Source: Cinnamomum chago (lineage: Eukaryota; Streptophyta; Magnoliopsida; Laurales; Lauraceae). Taken from it: 64,000 bases of DNA. Within the stretch, counting starts at the first letter, position 1. Each line of letters begins with the position of its first letter. Of the stretch, positions 1 through 11,071 are shown piece by piece. The stretch spans positions 79,720,501-79,784,500 of the forward strand of contig CP142452.1 in NCBI GenBank assembly GCA_038049695.1, written 5' to 3'. The notes under the pieces are model-generated. The model did no database searches, had not been told where the DNA came from, and saw nothing but the letters and a program-made list of their open reading frames with translations. The position numbers and the translations under genes were made by a program.

Positions 1-779
1 TGTGCATGACTAGGAATTTTTGGATTTCCCTATTTGGTGGCTTTACGTGCTATTCTAATGGAGTCAATATCTCAATTCTAAAGCTTATGCTTAACAACCT
101 CCTAAAGAAAAGGATCCATTGCAGCTTAACTTAATTAAAGAAGTAAATAAGTCAACAAAGGATAGGAACTTCCAAAAGGTTAGCATGCCAAACTGAACGT
201 CCTTGCTGCACTGGACTAATGGGCCTATTTAGATGACCAAATGGGCCATAAAGGGGCTGCTTTGAACCCCATCAAATTTAGCACTTCTATTATTCAATTT
301 GAGACCCATTTTAAACCCATCTTGACCATCTAAATTATGTTTTGAACCCTTTTCCTTGCTTGGCTCCAACTGAGATGGATCAAAAGGCCATTTATTTTAT
401 CACATTGATCCAAATAATGAAGTGCCTATTCGATCATAGGATCCATTAAATATTGGCCATCCATTCCTGCATCAACAAACTCTGTTAAATTTAATGGAAG
501 AAGAACGACACATATTTCCAACTTGATTGTGCTTAAATTATAGATTTTTATTTATTTAGGTTTTGACGAACAAATGTCTCCGCAAAAACGTGGGAAAGTG
601 AGGAGGAAAGAGAGGAGAAGGAGAAAAAAAGAGAGATTTGAGGGAGAAATAGGGTTGGTCGTCTCATTAAGGTTGGGCAACCACTATCAAATATCTTTTA
701 TATTGACATAATTTTTCAAATTTTTTATATTGACATTATTGAGCTGTCCTTGACCTTCTTGAAATCTCAAGGAAGCTTC
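1..779. other. RRG intron 5, nothing recognised
   Basis: AT-rich sequence upstream (plus strand) of the Copia fragments. An A/G-rich tract lies at about 598-650. No exon matching the missing RRG C-terminus was seen. Confidence 0.5.
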
Positions 780-1340
780 TGTCTTACCTCAAGCTGGTGT
801 ACATATGTTTCTTTCCAAGTTATTCAAAACATTATACAACTGTTTTTCTGTCACTGCTTTCGCGAGGAAATTTGATACTTGATCATATGTGCTCAGTGCT
901 TGCATAGTCCAACTGAATTTCCCTGTGACCTCTATGATGTAATGACGGTCAACCTCAATATGATTGATGCATTCATGATATACTGGATTCTTGGCAATTC
1001 TGAATTACTGTCGCGATGTAAAGTCATTAGAGCTCTTTGCTTAAATTCAATTCATGTAACAGATCTTTAACCATAAAAATACACAACTTCCATCAGCCAT
1101 AGCTTGATGTTCGACCTCAAAACTTGATTGACCACCAACTGATATATTTTTATTTTCACTCTTCCATAAAACCAAATTAACACAAATTGCGTGCAGTATC
1201 CTATAGTCAATTTTATATCCATCTTGCAACCTGCCAAATTAGCATCCACGTATGTTTCTATATTTAAATGACAATGAAAACCGACGAGTGTACAATATGC
1301 CTTGTCCTTATACTTCTTTTAAATATCTCAAAATTCTGTG
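780..1340 (-). mobile_element. Ty1/Copia fossil fragment (RNase H end of pol)
   Basis: On the minus strand this reads as the C-terminal end of a Copia polyprotein. Remnants of the YVDANLAGCK block are followed by an AEAEYRAM-like segment (VEHQAMADGS) and then the HIEVDRHY region. It is an old, heavily broken fragment in RRG intron 5. It abuts an oppositely oriented Copia fragment near 1340. Confidence 0.7.
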
Positions 1341-2543
1341 GTCTGTGACTAATGCTTACCCCTTCAAGATATGCAGTTCCAAACACTCCATATTTTTGTC
1401 AAGTTTGTCGATTTCTCTAAGGGGCTCAAACATGCTCCACATGCATGGTGTCAAAAATTAAGCATACAATTCTCAAGCATGGGTATAAACAGAGCAATTA
1501 TGATCACTCATTATTTCCTCGTAAATCCTTCAGAGGCATTACTATACTTTTGGTATATGTTGATGATATTTTGATTTCTGGGGGGTGGGGATGATAAGTC
1601 CGGTATTGCAACCTTGAAACAAATACTGCAATCATCTTTTCAAGTGAAGGATTTGGGGCACCTTACTTATTTCCTTAGTTTGGAAGCCACTCCCACTGCT
1701 ACTAGTACTGGTATATTTCCCCATCAAACATAAATACACAAGGAATCTCATTAACAAAGCTCAAATGAAAGATGCAAAACATTTTGATTTGATACCCCCC
1801 ATTGACCCCCCATTGAGCTCAAATACAAGAAGAACAGTAATGAGCTTGTTTTCAGATTCTTCTCTCTGCAAGACATTAGCTGGGCATCTTATTTATCTCA
1901 CCATGACTTTACCGAATATGTCCCATGCAGCTCAAGTTGTCAACCCTTCTTACGTTCGACCACTGTATCTTCACTAGAGAGTGGTACTTCGCATAATCAA
2001 ATGTCTCTATGGAACTTCAAAACATGGGCTTTTCTTTTCAAAAGTTTCTTCTCTACAACTCGCTACATATGCTTATGGTGATTGGACAGTATGTCCTGAC
2101 ACTCATCAATCAAGAACTTAATCGCGTCTTTTTAGGAAATTCCCTGATTTCCTTTAGTGTAAGAAACAGGAGAGCGTCTCCAAGTCATCTACAGAAGGTG
2201 AATGTCGATCCATTTCTTCTGCATGCTCCAAAATCATCTGGCTTCAACGCTTTCATAAGGAACTCAATGTTTCTACGTCAGAGCCTACTCTCTATGCTGA
2301 CAACAGAAGTACAAAAGACTCACGGTGAACCCAGAATTTCACAAACAGACGAAACATATTGTTGTTGATTTTCATTTCATTTGTGAACACTATGAAGATA
2401 AAATCATCATAATCCCACATATCTCATATCAGCTACAAGTTGCCGATCTGCTTACTAAAGTCATGTCTCAGTCTCACGATCGTCATAATTTCTTGGTGTT
2501 CAAATTGATTCTTCTTGACGATCCCATCAATTTGAGGGGAGAG
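1340..2543 (+). mobile_element. Ty1/Copia fossil fragment (RT to RNase H, with 3' PPT)
   Basis: Plus-strand reading shows RT remnants (LRGLKHAPHAW, then a VDD-type block near 1560). The RNase H end follows (NPEFHKQTKHIVVDFHFI), then VADLLTK and a purine tract just before an LTR that starts TGTTAAGAG at 2544. It is broken in many places and old. It is not the same copy as its minus-strand neighbour. Confidence 0.8.
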
Positions 2544-3100
2544 TGTTAAGAGTGTACCGATTCCGTTACACCGGCGGAGCATGACACCTGTACAAGACCG
2601 AGTCCCTCTAGATAACTGCTTGTAATTTAGTTATACTGAAAATACCCTTGAACATAGCCAATGTTTGAGCTCTTTAAAAGGGGCATTTTTATAATTGTAC
2701 ATTGTAAACATTAAAATAAAAACAGGGCACTCCCTTAATGAGGGTACAACAGTTTTATGTCAATAAAAGATAGTCAGTTTTAAGTTCTAACTATTAGATA
2801 AGGTTGTTACCAAGGAGGATCATCAGCAGAACTTTTGAGATAACCCTATAGAAATACTGTAACTCCATCCTATAGAAGGATCAATTGGGCATCCAAAGGA
2901 TTCCAATTTCCAACAAAATTCTCTAAAAGGTTTCTTTCCCACTCTTTCTATCTAATAAAACAATTGTCAAAATGCTTTTACCACTGATCAAGGGGTGTAC
3001 TAGAGGATGTTAAAAAAGCTGATGGGTGTTTCCTGACCTTTTGTCAATGAAAAAAACTCGGGTGTATCTGTATATGTCAAAAAACAGGGGTGCTACTGTA
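2544..3100 (+). mobile_element. Probable 3' LTR of the Copia fossil; right end unclear
   Basis: The sequence follows the purine-rich tract directly and begins with TGTTAAGAG, as Copia LTRs do. No second LTR copy is visible for comparison, so the right border is only approximate. The remaining bases up to the RRG exon at 3237 show nothing else. Confidence 0.45.
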
Positions 3101-3236
3101 AACTTGCCTCGAAATATTCATGTGTGAGATACATAATAGAACTAGTCCAGCTGTAAATTGTAGAATTGAAATGATAAAGAAGAATTATTTTCTTTAAGCA
3201 GTAATAAAGAAGCATTAAAATCAAGAAAGCAACCAC

Positions 3237-6200
3237 CTCTCAAAAACTCCCAGCTTAAGAATGACATCAGCTAGATTAGAGTTTGCCTTTCCCACTAATT
3301 GGAAAAGCTTTTTCCTCTGCATGGTAAAGGTACCAGTTTTCTCCATCCCACGATTTATATCGGTAAATTCTGCAACCATTCCATCAACCTAAAAAAATGA
3401 AGTGACATGTCACTGTTGCTGAACAAAAAAAATCGTGAAGTACTTCAAAATTTATCAAAAGACGTTCAAAACCTACCTGACGAACATAGTAGTCAAGAGC
3501 AATACTTTGACCAAGAACACTTCCAATTGTACGAATTCCATCTATGTCCAAATTTTTCAGCGCTATGTAGTCTAACCCACCTTCCATCCATGTCTTTAAA
3601 GTTGGCTTCTCCACTACAGCATAATCTAAAATTTATAGAATCCAATTATCAGGCATACAGATAAAGCAATGTCATGCAAGTAGGCCTAGGAAAGATTGAA
3701 ATTGTCAGTTGAGTATGAAACAAGGAAAATAAAACAAAAGTACCATGTTTAAGCATAAGAAACCCACTTCATATCTTACCACATCCAAGAGCATACAAAA
3801 TTATAAATACTTATGTGTAGAAGGAAGATAAAGGTTAAGAGGGTCAGCTAGCATTAGCAATGACATGAGATTCTAATATTTGTAGACAAATGTAGAAAGG
3901 ATTTGAAGAAGGCAAGAAGCTAAAGGAAAGAAAAGAAGAATGGGAGAGCAGAATGTGTACGCATTTATTCCCACCCACACCCATGGTTCTATTAACACAA
4001 GAAAGCGGTGGCATTAAGGAATTAACCAGGCCTAAATTTAAAGTACAGAAATACCCCCAACTATAATAATATAGCATTATCAGTAGAGCCATGTCCAATC
4101 AACCTTAGGTTAGCTTAAAGAGTTCAACTCTGGAACTCTGAGCAAGCAACGGCCAAAAAACCTCTCTTCACCGTACCTTTCTTTTTTGAAATCGCACAGA
4201 CAAGATGGAAAAAATAAATCTATGAGTAGCATTTGGCCCAAATCTCACTCCGACCAAGCTAGAGACCTACCAGCATCAATAGTTGTGGATCCAGCTGGAG
4301 CCGGCAGAGTCAGCATAGGTGAGGGCAACAGAATCAACCGGTTGTAAGAAGACTAGTTGAACAATAGCTTGGATTATTGTAGAAAAAGAAAAGTCATCTT
4401 AAGGAACTTTTATTGGTCCAGGTAAATCCATTATCCGTAAAATAAGAGGTAAATAAGTCACTGATTATGTGTATAAAAGTATGATTAACTCAAAACCCTC
4501 ATACCATACATAAGAACCATGCAAATCATTAAATATAATGAGGAAACTCAAGGAAATATCTAAACTACCCAGTGTGAATTGGCTTTTAAGGACATGCATG
4601 TCTAAAATCTTAGTTGTCAAATGAAAATCCAAACAAGATATCATGGCTAGCTGTTTTTCAAAAAGATTACATAACGGCCAAATTATGTTCTCCAGTATTC
4701 ATGTCAAACCATTACTTTCAAGCAATCGCCAATAGTTGTGTTCCAGTTAAATGTTATAACAAATGATCCTTCATTTTCTCTGAGCATTTAATTCAGTAAG
4801 CAAGATTGCTGATAAAAAGAAAAATGCACAAACCAGAATCTTCTGGTATGGCTTCATAATGTAGGAGGGTGATAAATTATAAACCCGACGATTGAATCCC
4901 AACACGAAGCTTTAAAAAGATCCAGGATTCGGAGAAAACTCTTAATAATACTAGACTACAAAATTTCATATTAAAAAAATTGTATTTTCCTAAATTACAA
5001 AATAGTCCCCACTTTCCTATATTTACAGAACACTCCAAGCTGTCTCCAACCATATTTCTTAACAAAGTCAAGGGAAAGAAGAAGACTTGGAGTTCTCTCA
5101 TGGATATAGAAAAGTATGGGGAAAAGAAAATATAGAGAATAGGAGATGGAATCGACAGTAATGAAAACAAATCAAATAAAAGAAACTAAACTCCTAATCA
5201 CTTTTGAACTTGGATCTTTGTTGTGATACCAATGATGATTTAGGAAGGAGAGATATTTTCCTTTTGTCTGAGGCCAATAGCCTCCTGTATGGCTTCTTCT
5301 CTTTTTGGGCGGTGGCAATATTTCTGGGGTTCTTCCCCAGCCACTTCTCAATATAGCCCTTTTATAATGCAAAGCTTTTGATCAATACAAGTCACCATTT
5401 CAAAAAAATTGAACTCAAAAGTTGAATGGTGGAGCCTAATCCAAGATTCAGCACCTAAGATTGATCTTGTTAATAACATGTAACACCAAAAGCTCGAGCT
5501 GTTGGTGAACGGCATAACAATTCTAGCAACCTCCCCCCCCGAACGGGAAGCCATTGGAATTCAAAACCCAACAGACAAACGAAACAGACAGATGGAGGTA
5601 GCATGCATCCCAAGGGTTTCGAACTCGCGACCTCTTGCTCTAATACCATGTTAATAACCAGTAACACCAAAAGCTCGAGCCATTAATGAACGGCATAACA
5701 ATTATATCAACAGGTCCCACATGCACACATTCATACAGCAGGAGAAACTGTAAAAGAATATTAAAAAAAGCATGAATCTGGAAAGGAGTAAGTAAATGAG
5801 TGTATTAAAATGAACGTGGACAACCGCTCAACCAGCCCTATTGGGATGTTCATCCAACCCTAGGAAAGCAACTAAACTCCTAGCTTCAAGTGTATGACTA
5901 TAGTTTCCTCATAGGAACTGGTTACAGTTTTTCCTTTCTGAAAAGAGTCAACTACAGAAAAAGTAGGACTCTCTTGGCTTATAACAAGAGACACTTAACT
6001 TCTGGCCAAAAAAAAAAAACAAGAGACACCTAACCGAAGTAAAAGAATAATTTTCTAAAAAAGTAATAGTAAAAATAGTGGCCAAGTTGAACCCACATAT
6101 TATAGCTGGAATATGTTCAAAATAAAATCAGCCCAAGTTGTGACAAATGACAATCGCACCCTACGTTACCTAAGGAGGGTCCTGGACCTTTTCTGTATGT

Positions 6201-9200
6201 CAATCAGCCCAACTTGTGACAATCGCACAGGTCTTAGACCTTCCCCGTATGTCTCCTCAGGTAAGCTGTAGACACGTGGGTCATCAGCCTGATGGGCCAG
6301 AGGCCCACTGGCTCATGGACCGGCCCAATCAAAGTATAGGCTGAGCCAGAGGCCTGCCTGAATCACATCCATCAACCTATGAAAGAAATTAATAGTGAAT
6401 AATAGGAAACAATATTCCTATTTCAGCCAACTAAATGTGACCTTGATGCTATGAATCTAGTGCTAAAAAATCATGACATTCCTATGACAATAAAGACATG
6501 ATATGATGATCACGTTGGATATTTAGATTTTGATGCAGGTAAAAATATTTAGTGCAAAAAAAAAAAAAATCAACTTGCATATCTATTAATTCACAACGGC
6601 AGAATAAATCTACAATGAGTCTAAAATAAATAAATAAAAATCATGGGGTTCCTATGACAATAAAGAGCAGATGATGACATTAGATATTTAGATCTTGATG
6701 TAGGTAAAAATATGCAGTGCAAAAACAAATAATCAACTTGCAAATTTATAAATTCACAACAGCAGAATAAATCTACAAAGATTTCAAATGTGTTTTTATT
6801 CTTTTTCTTTTTTTTTTCTTTTTCCTTTTTTCATTTCTGCTAGGGAGGATTCGAACTCAGGCACACTCACCCCTTACCCCCTAATGGAGTGTTTGGTGTC
6901 CCAAACCAGCTGAACTACGTCCGGGGGTGATTTCAAAGCTGCTTTTATTATAGATGTCTCAAATGAGATTTAGACATCTCCTAAATGCAAAAGAGGAACA
7001 TAAAACTGGATGTAAAAATGTAGTCTCTCAAGGAGGTTACTCATGAAACATCAAAATGTAAGAAAAATTAATTTCCAAAGAGTTGGTCAAGGAATATTTT
7101 GTTAGAGCAGTCTAGAAATAAATGCTCACCATCCTTTCTCTTTTCTGTAAGCAATCCAGAAGCATGTTTCTTGACAATCTCCAGATATCCATCAACTTCA
7201 TGTTCGGGAACATTAAATAAGACGACGGATCCATAATTAAAAACTACCATATAACGGCAGTTACTCCCACTTTCAAAGCCAACTTCCAAATCCTGAAATA
7301 TAGAACAAGTAATGTTAAAGCTAATTTATAATTTGAAATTTTGGATAAGATTTCCATTTATTCGCTTTATGCCGGAAATGCTATGAGTTGCCCTATAACG
7401 AAACTAACTAATGTTGTATTTCTTTCTTTTTAATTCCAAGTAAAGACGAAAAATCAAGAAACACGTTCTTTCAAGAAAAAAAAAAGGTCGAAGAATAGAT
7501 GACACTAAAAACCATTATCAGAGAGCAATGTACACTGATAGAACCTAAATAACAAGCAACAAAAATGAAAAGAAAATGACTATCAAGATCAAATAAACAT
7601 ATAGAAATGACTAGAATATGTGAATAGCTGATGCTCGAACTCTACAAGGCATTCAACTAAAGTTCGACATCTAATCAAATCAAATATCCAGATGATCTAA
7701 CCGCATGAAAATTTGGATGGAGAAAGGTGCAGATCTGGAAAAAAAAAATTGTGAAAAATAAAGTGGATAGCAGGAAACAAAAACAAGTGAGGTTAAGTGC
7801 ATGCCTTCCACATATTTGTGTTGTGGCAAAGTAGGAGATAACCTAGTTAACTATTTTTCAAAAGATTCAGTTTTACTGGAAAAGAAAAAAAAGAGCCTGC
7901 AAGCAACAGGAGAGAGATTTAGCTTCATAATTAGTTATCCTGAACAAAAACCAGACATTTCAGGAACCAAAAATCTTCCTCTATCACATTGCCAACAGAG
8001 CAATACAACTTCACCAAATTGGGGCCCTCACAAGATGAACCGTTGTGATAAAGGTAGGGAAGGAATATCGCAACTAGTGTTTTAAATACTGATGAATCTC
8101 AAGTTAACATAGTGTTAACGATGGCACGCAAGTATATTGATCAACTAGAGAGGCTGAAGGTCTGGAAGGGTCACTATAGCTATTAGGAAAGAAGAATACA
8201 CTTTACCCACGAGAAGGGTCACTGGTCCATGTGGTGAGCCCGCAGAACAGTCGGAACATGATCCTTATTGCAGTTTCAAGTGATGTTACCAATCAAAGAA
8301 ACGGCCCAAGGTCTATGTAGGTCCAAAGAAATATCAGACTTGGACTAATGGCCACATTGTGTGTCCCATGCATATGCCTATTTTAGGTTCTTTCTTATAT
8401 TTATTTTTACTTGCTTAACTAACTAGGGTTTTCAGTCATTTTATGTTGAAGCAAGTCACAGTGGCCAGATTATGTTTAATCTGAAACCTAGGATCATGTT
8501 TAAGGCTTTCTTTCGAGGCAAGTTACATATATACGTACATGTATATCTTAGAATACTTGACTACCAACCATATTGCTATGATTTTTTTAGGTTTTGTATT
8601 ATCTTGCTTTTCAACACATTAGCTAATGTATAACCTTGCTGTTTGATTGACTCAGGCATAAAAATCAACAGTGGTGAGTGTTGAGTGGTAATTACACAAG
8701 ATTGACTATTTTCCTATCTGTTTCTATCTTCTATGTAGTGGAGCATTGTAGAACAAATCTATGCATCTCAACTGTATGAATTGCATTGATTAGCGTTAGA
8801 GCCTTAAATACCATACTTAATTTAAAATAAAAATCCCAAAAAAGTAGTAAGCAACATATAAACCACATTCATCATTTATTGATAGGTGGCCCCATAGGCC
8901 TTCTGTTTACGCCAGTGGTGATCTCCATCACAAAATATATTAGCAGTCCAAGCCTCCAGGGACTAGCAAACTGGATTCCTAGGACTAAACCACTCACAGG
9001 CATTCAGTCAAAATAGAGAACAATATTCAGACCCACCATGCACCATCAAAAAGAACGTGCTCAACAAATACTTATGTCTCACACATGTATATATCATGCT
9101 TAAAACGGGCTAATTGCTATAATATGCTTAGGTGAGAGTAAACGGGAGAGTTTAGGGAGCGAAGAAATCATATCAACATTTTCAAACTCTTGGTTGCAAG

Positions 9201-10563
9201 CAAAAATCAAAAGCAAACTGGTGGGCTATGGAATCGCATTGGAAACTTTTGGAACTAGAGAAGTCTTACTTACTGCCAAGCATATAACTTACGGGGAAGG
9301 ACTAACCAAAGTCCCCTCCTAGCCCCAGATATAAGATATATGAAATTCTGCCAAATCAGTTTGTCCCTCCCAAATTCAACAACAAAAGAGGAAAACGGGA
9401 GAGCTAAATGCTAATGCGACCAAATGACTGAAAAGGACCGCTTCAGTTGGAAACATCAGCGAGATCAAGATGGAAACAAATTAAAAGGAAAGTATCAATA
9501 AAATGCAACTTTCATCACTCACGTCTGCTCTGCTCATTTGCATACTGAAATCAAGCCAAGAGAAAAACTTACATGACGATAATTGGAGAATTCGAGACAA
9601 GCGTAGTTGGAAGAGCTGGCGCGGGAAGTGGGTTGGACAAGATTGGACCTATTCTCAGCCTGCAAGCTAGACAAATCTACACTGCAACCATCCAAAACAG
9701 CGGGGAAAAAACCCCCAAAAAAAATTCAGTACCCAAGAACTACATTTTTAAAATACTCCAGAAAAGAAAAAGGAAATCATGCAAAATGACCAATCAGCAC
9801 CCAGAACTCAAAAGGCAACCAAAAAACAAGACTCGGAACAGGAGAAAAAAAAAAAAAACTTTAAAATGCCAATAAGATCATCACGCAGAACTCATAAACC
9901 AACCAACAACCAAACGCAGAGGAAAAGAAAAAGGAACATCCAAAGCATCCATAAAAACAGCACCCCAGAACTCAAAAAACAGCCAAGAAAAAAACCCAGA
10001 AGGGAAAAAGGAACTATCCAAAATACCAAAAAAAAAAAAAAATCAGCAATCCAGAAGTCAAAAAAGAAAACACAAAAAATTATGAGGAACAATCCCAAGT
10101 AGCCATAAAATCAGCACCTCAGAACTCCAAAAGCAGCCAAAAACAAAACCCAGAAAAGAAAAGGGGGAAATAAGATCGAGAAAGACCTAGTGCAAAGGAA
10201 ATAGGTCTTGACGGGAATTACTCGGCTCTGTTCCTCTTGGGGCAAGAAAAACGAACTGGGTTCCTTCCACTCCAGTTCCTGGTTCGAAGAGAGTGAAGAA
10301 AAGGCACGTAGGGTGAGACCCACGTAGGATTCGATGGTGTTTGGCTTGGAGGAAATGAAGGGCTTTGTGGGACAGAGAAGGAAGGAGCGAAGGAGGGAAG
10401 AGGAGAAAGCGCATCGATGGGGAAAGAAAGCTACGGTTTTGAAATGGCGGGAGGGGTTGGGGAGAAGAGAAGGGTTCTTGACTCTGAGGGGGAGCGATGA
10501 AGGGAGAATGGCCTTAAGGTTGGTGTGAAGGGAGGAGCTACAGCTTCTTCTCCACATTTCCAT
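3237..10563 (-). CDS. RRG: RETARDED ROOT GROWTH-like protein (DUF155/RMD1 family), 5 exons visible, 3' end off window
   Basis: Exons on the minus strand are 10187-10563, 9573-9681, 7130-7292, 3477-3625 and 3237-3388. All have GT-AG borders and keep phase, giving about 317 residues. The N-terminus (MEMWRRSCSSSLHTNL) is rich in Arg and Ser and poor in acidic residues, like a mitochondrial presequence. The next part, VDLSSLQAEN and PTSRASSNYACLEF, matches the linker of plant RRG. The DUF155 core follows: RYMVVFNYGSVVLFNV, HASGLLTEKRKD, then GGLDYIALKNLD, IGSVLGQSIALDYYVRQV and TGTFTMQRKKLFQLVGKANS. From family knowledge, Arabidopsis RRG is a mitochondrial DUF155 protein needed for root meristem cell division; the biochemical activity is unknown. 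The C-terminal part (the family's QRFGDLDYKLKFIEHNI region and a membrane anchor) is not in the window. The last visible donor is at 3236, so intron 5 runs through the Copia fragments and off the left edge. RRG and its paralogue RRL were not distinguished. Confidence 0.88.
3626..5467. other. RRG intron sequence, no gene seen
   Basis: The first part of RRG intron 3 on the plus strand, between exon 4 (ends 3625) and the miniature LTR element. It is AT-rich and short open frames here have no family signature. Nothing further was recognised. Confidence 0.6.
5468..5709 (-). mobile_element. SMART/TRIM-like miniature LTR retroelement
   Basis: Two 61-bp direct repeats (5468-5528 and 5649-5709) each read TG...CA on the minus strand. 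Directly after the 5' repeat comes TGGTATTAGAGCAAGAGG, a typical initiator-Met tRNA primer-binding site. Directly before the 3' repeat is a G-rich polypurine tract. No coding sequence fits in the roughly 120 bp between them. This is the layout of TRIM/SMART elements, at an extremely small total size of 242 bp. The repeats differ at several positions, so it is not recent. No clear 5-bp target duplication was found. It lies in RRG intron 3, counting from the 5' end. Confidence 0.75.
6461..6778. repeat. 170-bp tandem duplication
   Basis: Two copies start near 6461 and 6631 and are offset by 170 bp. Both contain TCCTATGACAATAAAGA, a GATATTTAGAT..TTGATG block and AGAATAAATCTACA. The copies have diverged moderately. 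They lie in RRG intron 3. Confidence 0.75.
6790..6935 (-). mobile_element. tRNA-derived SINE
   Basis: On the minus strand an A-box-like TAGTTCAGCTGGT and a B-box GAGTTCGAATCC are spaced as in a tRNA promoter. They are followed by an A-rich tail. There is no tRNA cloverleaf acceptor stem, so this is a SINE and not a tRNA gene. Confidence 0.6.
7293..9572. other. RRG intron 2, no gene seen
   Basis: This lies between the exons at 7130-7292 and 9573-9681. It is AT-rich unique-looking sequence. An open frame at 7801-8085 has no recognisable domain and lies inside the intron of an opposite-strand gene. Confidence 0.6.
9690..10186 (-). repeat. Degenerate minisatellite in RRG intron 1
   Basis: About five diverged copies of an 80-bp unit recur at roughly 9795, 9878, 9957, 10045 and 10111. 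Each begins with a CAGCACCCAGAACTC-like block on the plus strand, followed by A-rich filler and an AACCCAGAA block. On the gene's sense strand the intron is therefore T- and C-rich. It is open on the plus strand only because it is A-rich; no protein is implied. Confidence 0.65.
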
Positions 10564-10824
10564 GAACTGCTCAGCTTAAGCTGAAATGAAGAGGGAAAAG
10601 GGATTTCACTATTACCAAATACCAATAGGAGGAGCATGGACAAGAAAATTAGCCCTACCCACTGGACGGCTACGAAACGAGAGTCAGAGAATCACCAAAT
10701 AAGTAGAGGGAAATTTTTCAAAACATTATGAAGTTTTTACTCAATTTTCGAAGAAGGTTTTAATATATTCATTGATTGAAAAAAAAAATTTAAGGTTCTC
10801 TCAAATCAGTATCCCATGAATCCC

Positions 10825-11071
10825 AAAGGTTAGCTTAGTTGGCCTATGACTACGATTTGCATCCGAAAATTGTAGATTCGAAATTGCACAACCAAACTGG
10901 GGCTATAAGCTCAGTTAGCTTAGGACCATGGTTTGCATATGAAGATTGTAGATTCGAAATTGCACAACCAAACTGAGGCTACAAGGGACTTTATCCGGCT
11001 TCCCTCTGAATCCGGAGGGATAAGTCCAACCCAAAAGGTTGGAAACCCTCCGATAGAAAAAAAAAAAAAAG
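10825..11071 (+). mobile_element. Dimeric tRNA-derived SINE
   Basis: Two successive tRNA-like heads are visible (about 10828 and 10906). Each has an A-box-like TTAGCTTAGTTGG / AAGCTCAGTTAGC and shares GTAGATTCGAAATTGCACAA as a B-box region. A unique body and a run of A close the element near 11070. Confidence 0.65.

Noticed and set aside
6832-6935. Possible tRNA gene
   Set aside because: A- and B-box-like words are present but no acceptor stem or full cloverleaf, and an A-rich tail follows; called a SINE. The same reasoning applies to 10825-11071, 12569 and 30540.
7801-8085. 94-residue open frame (MPSTYLCCGKVGD...)
   Set aside because: It lies inside intron 2 of the RRG gene on the other strand, shows no domain and no codon bias.
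9573-10102. Lysine-rich plus-strand open frames
   Set aside because: They arise from the A-rich minisatellite of RRG intron 1 and overlap RRG exon 2 on the other strand.
10334-10528. Arg-rich plus-strand open frame
   Set aside because: It is the antisense shadow of RRG exon 1.
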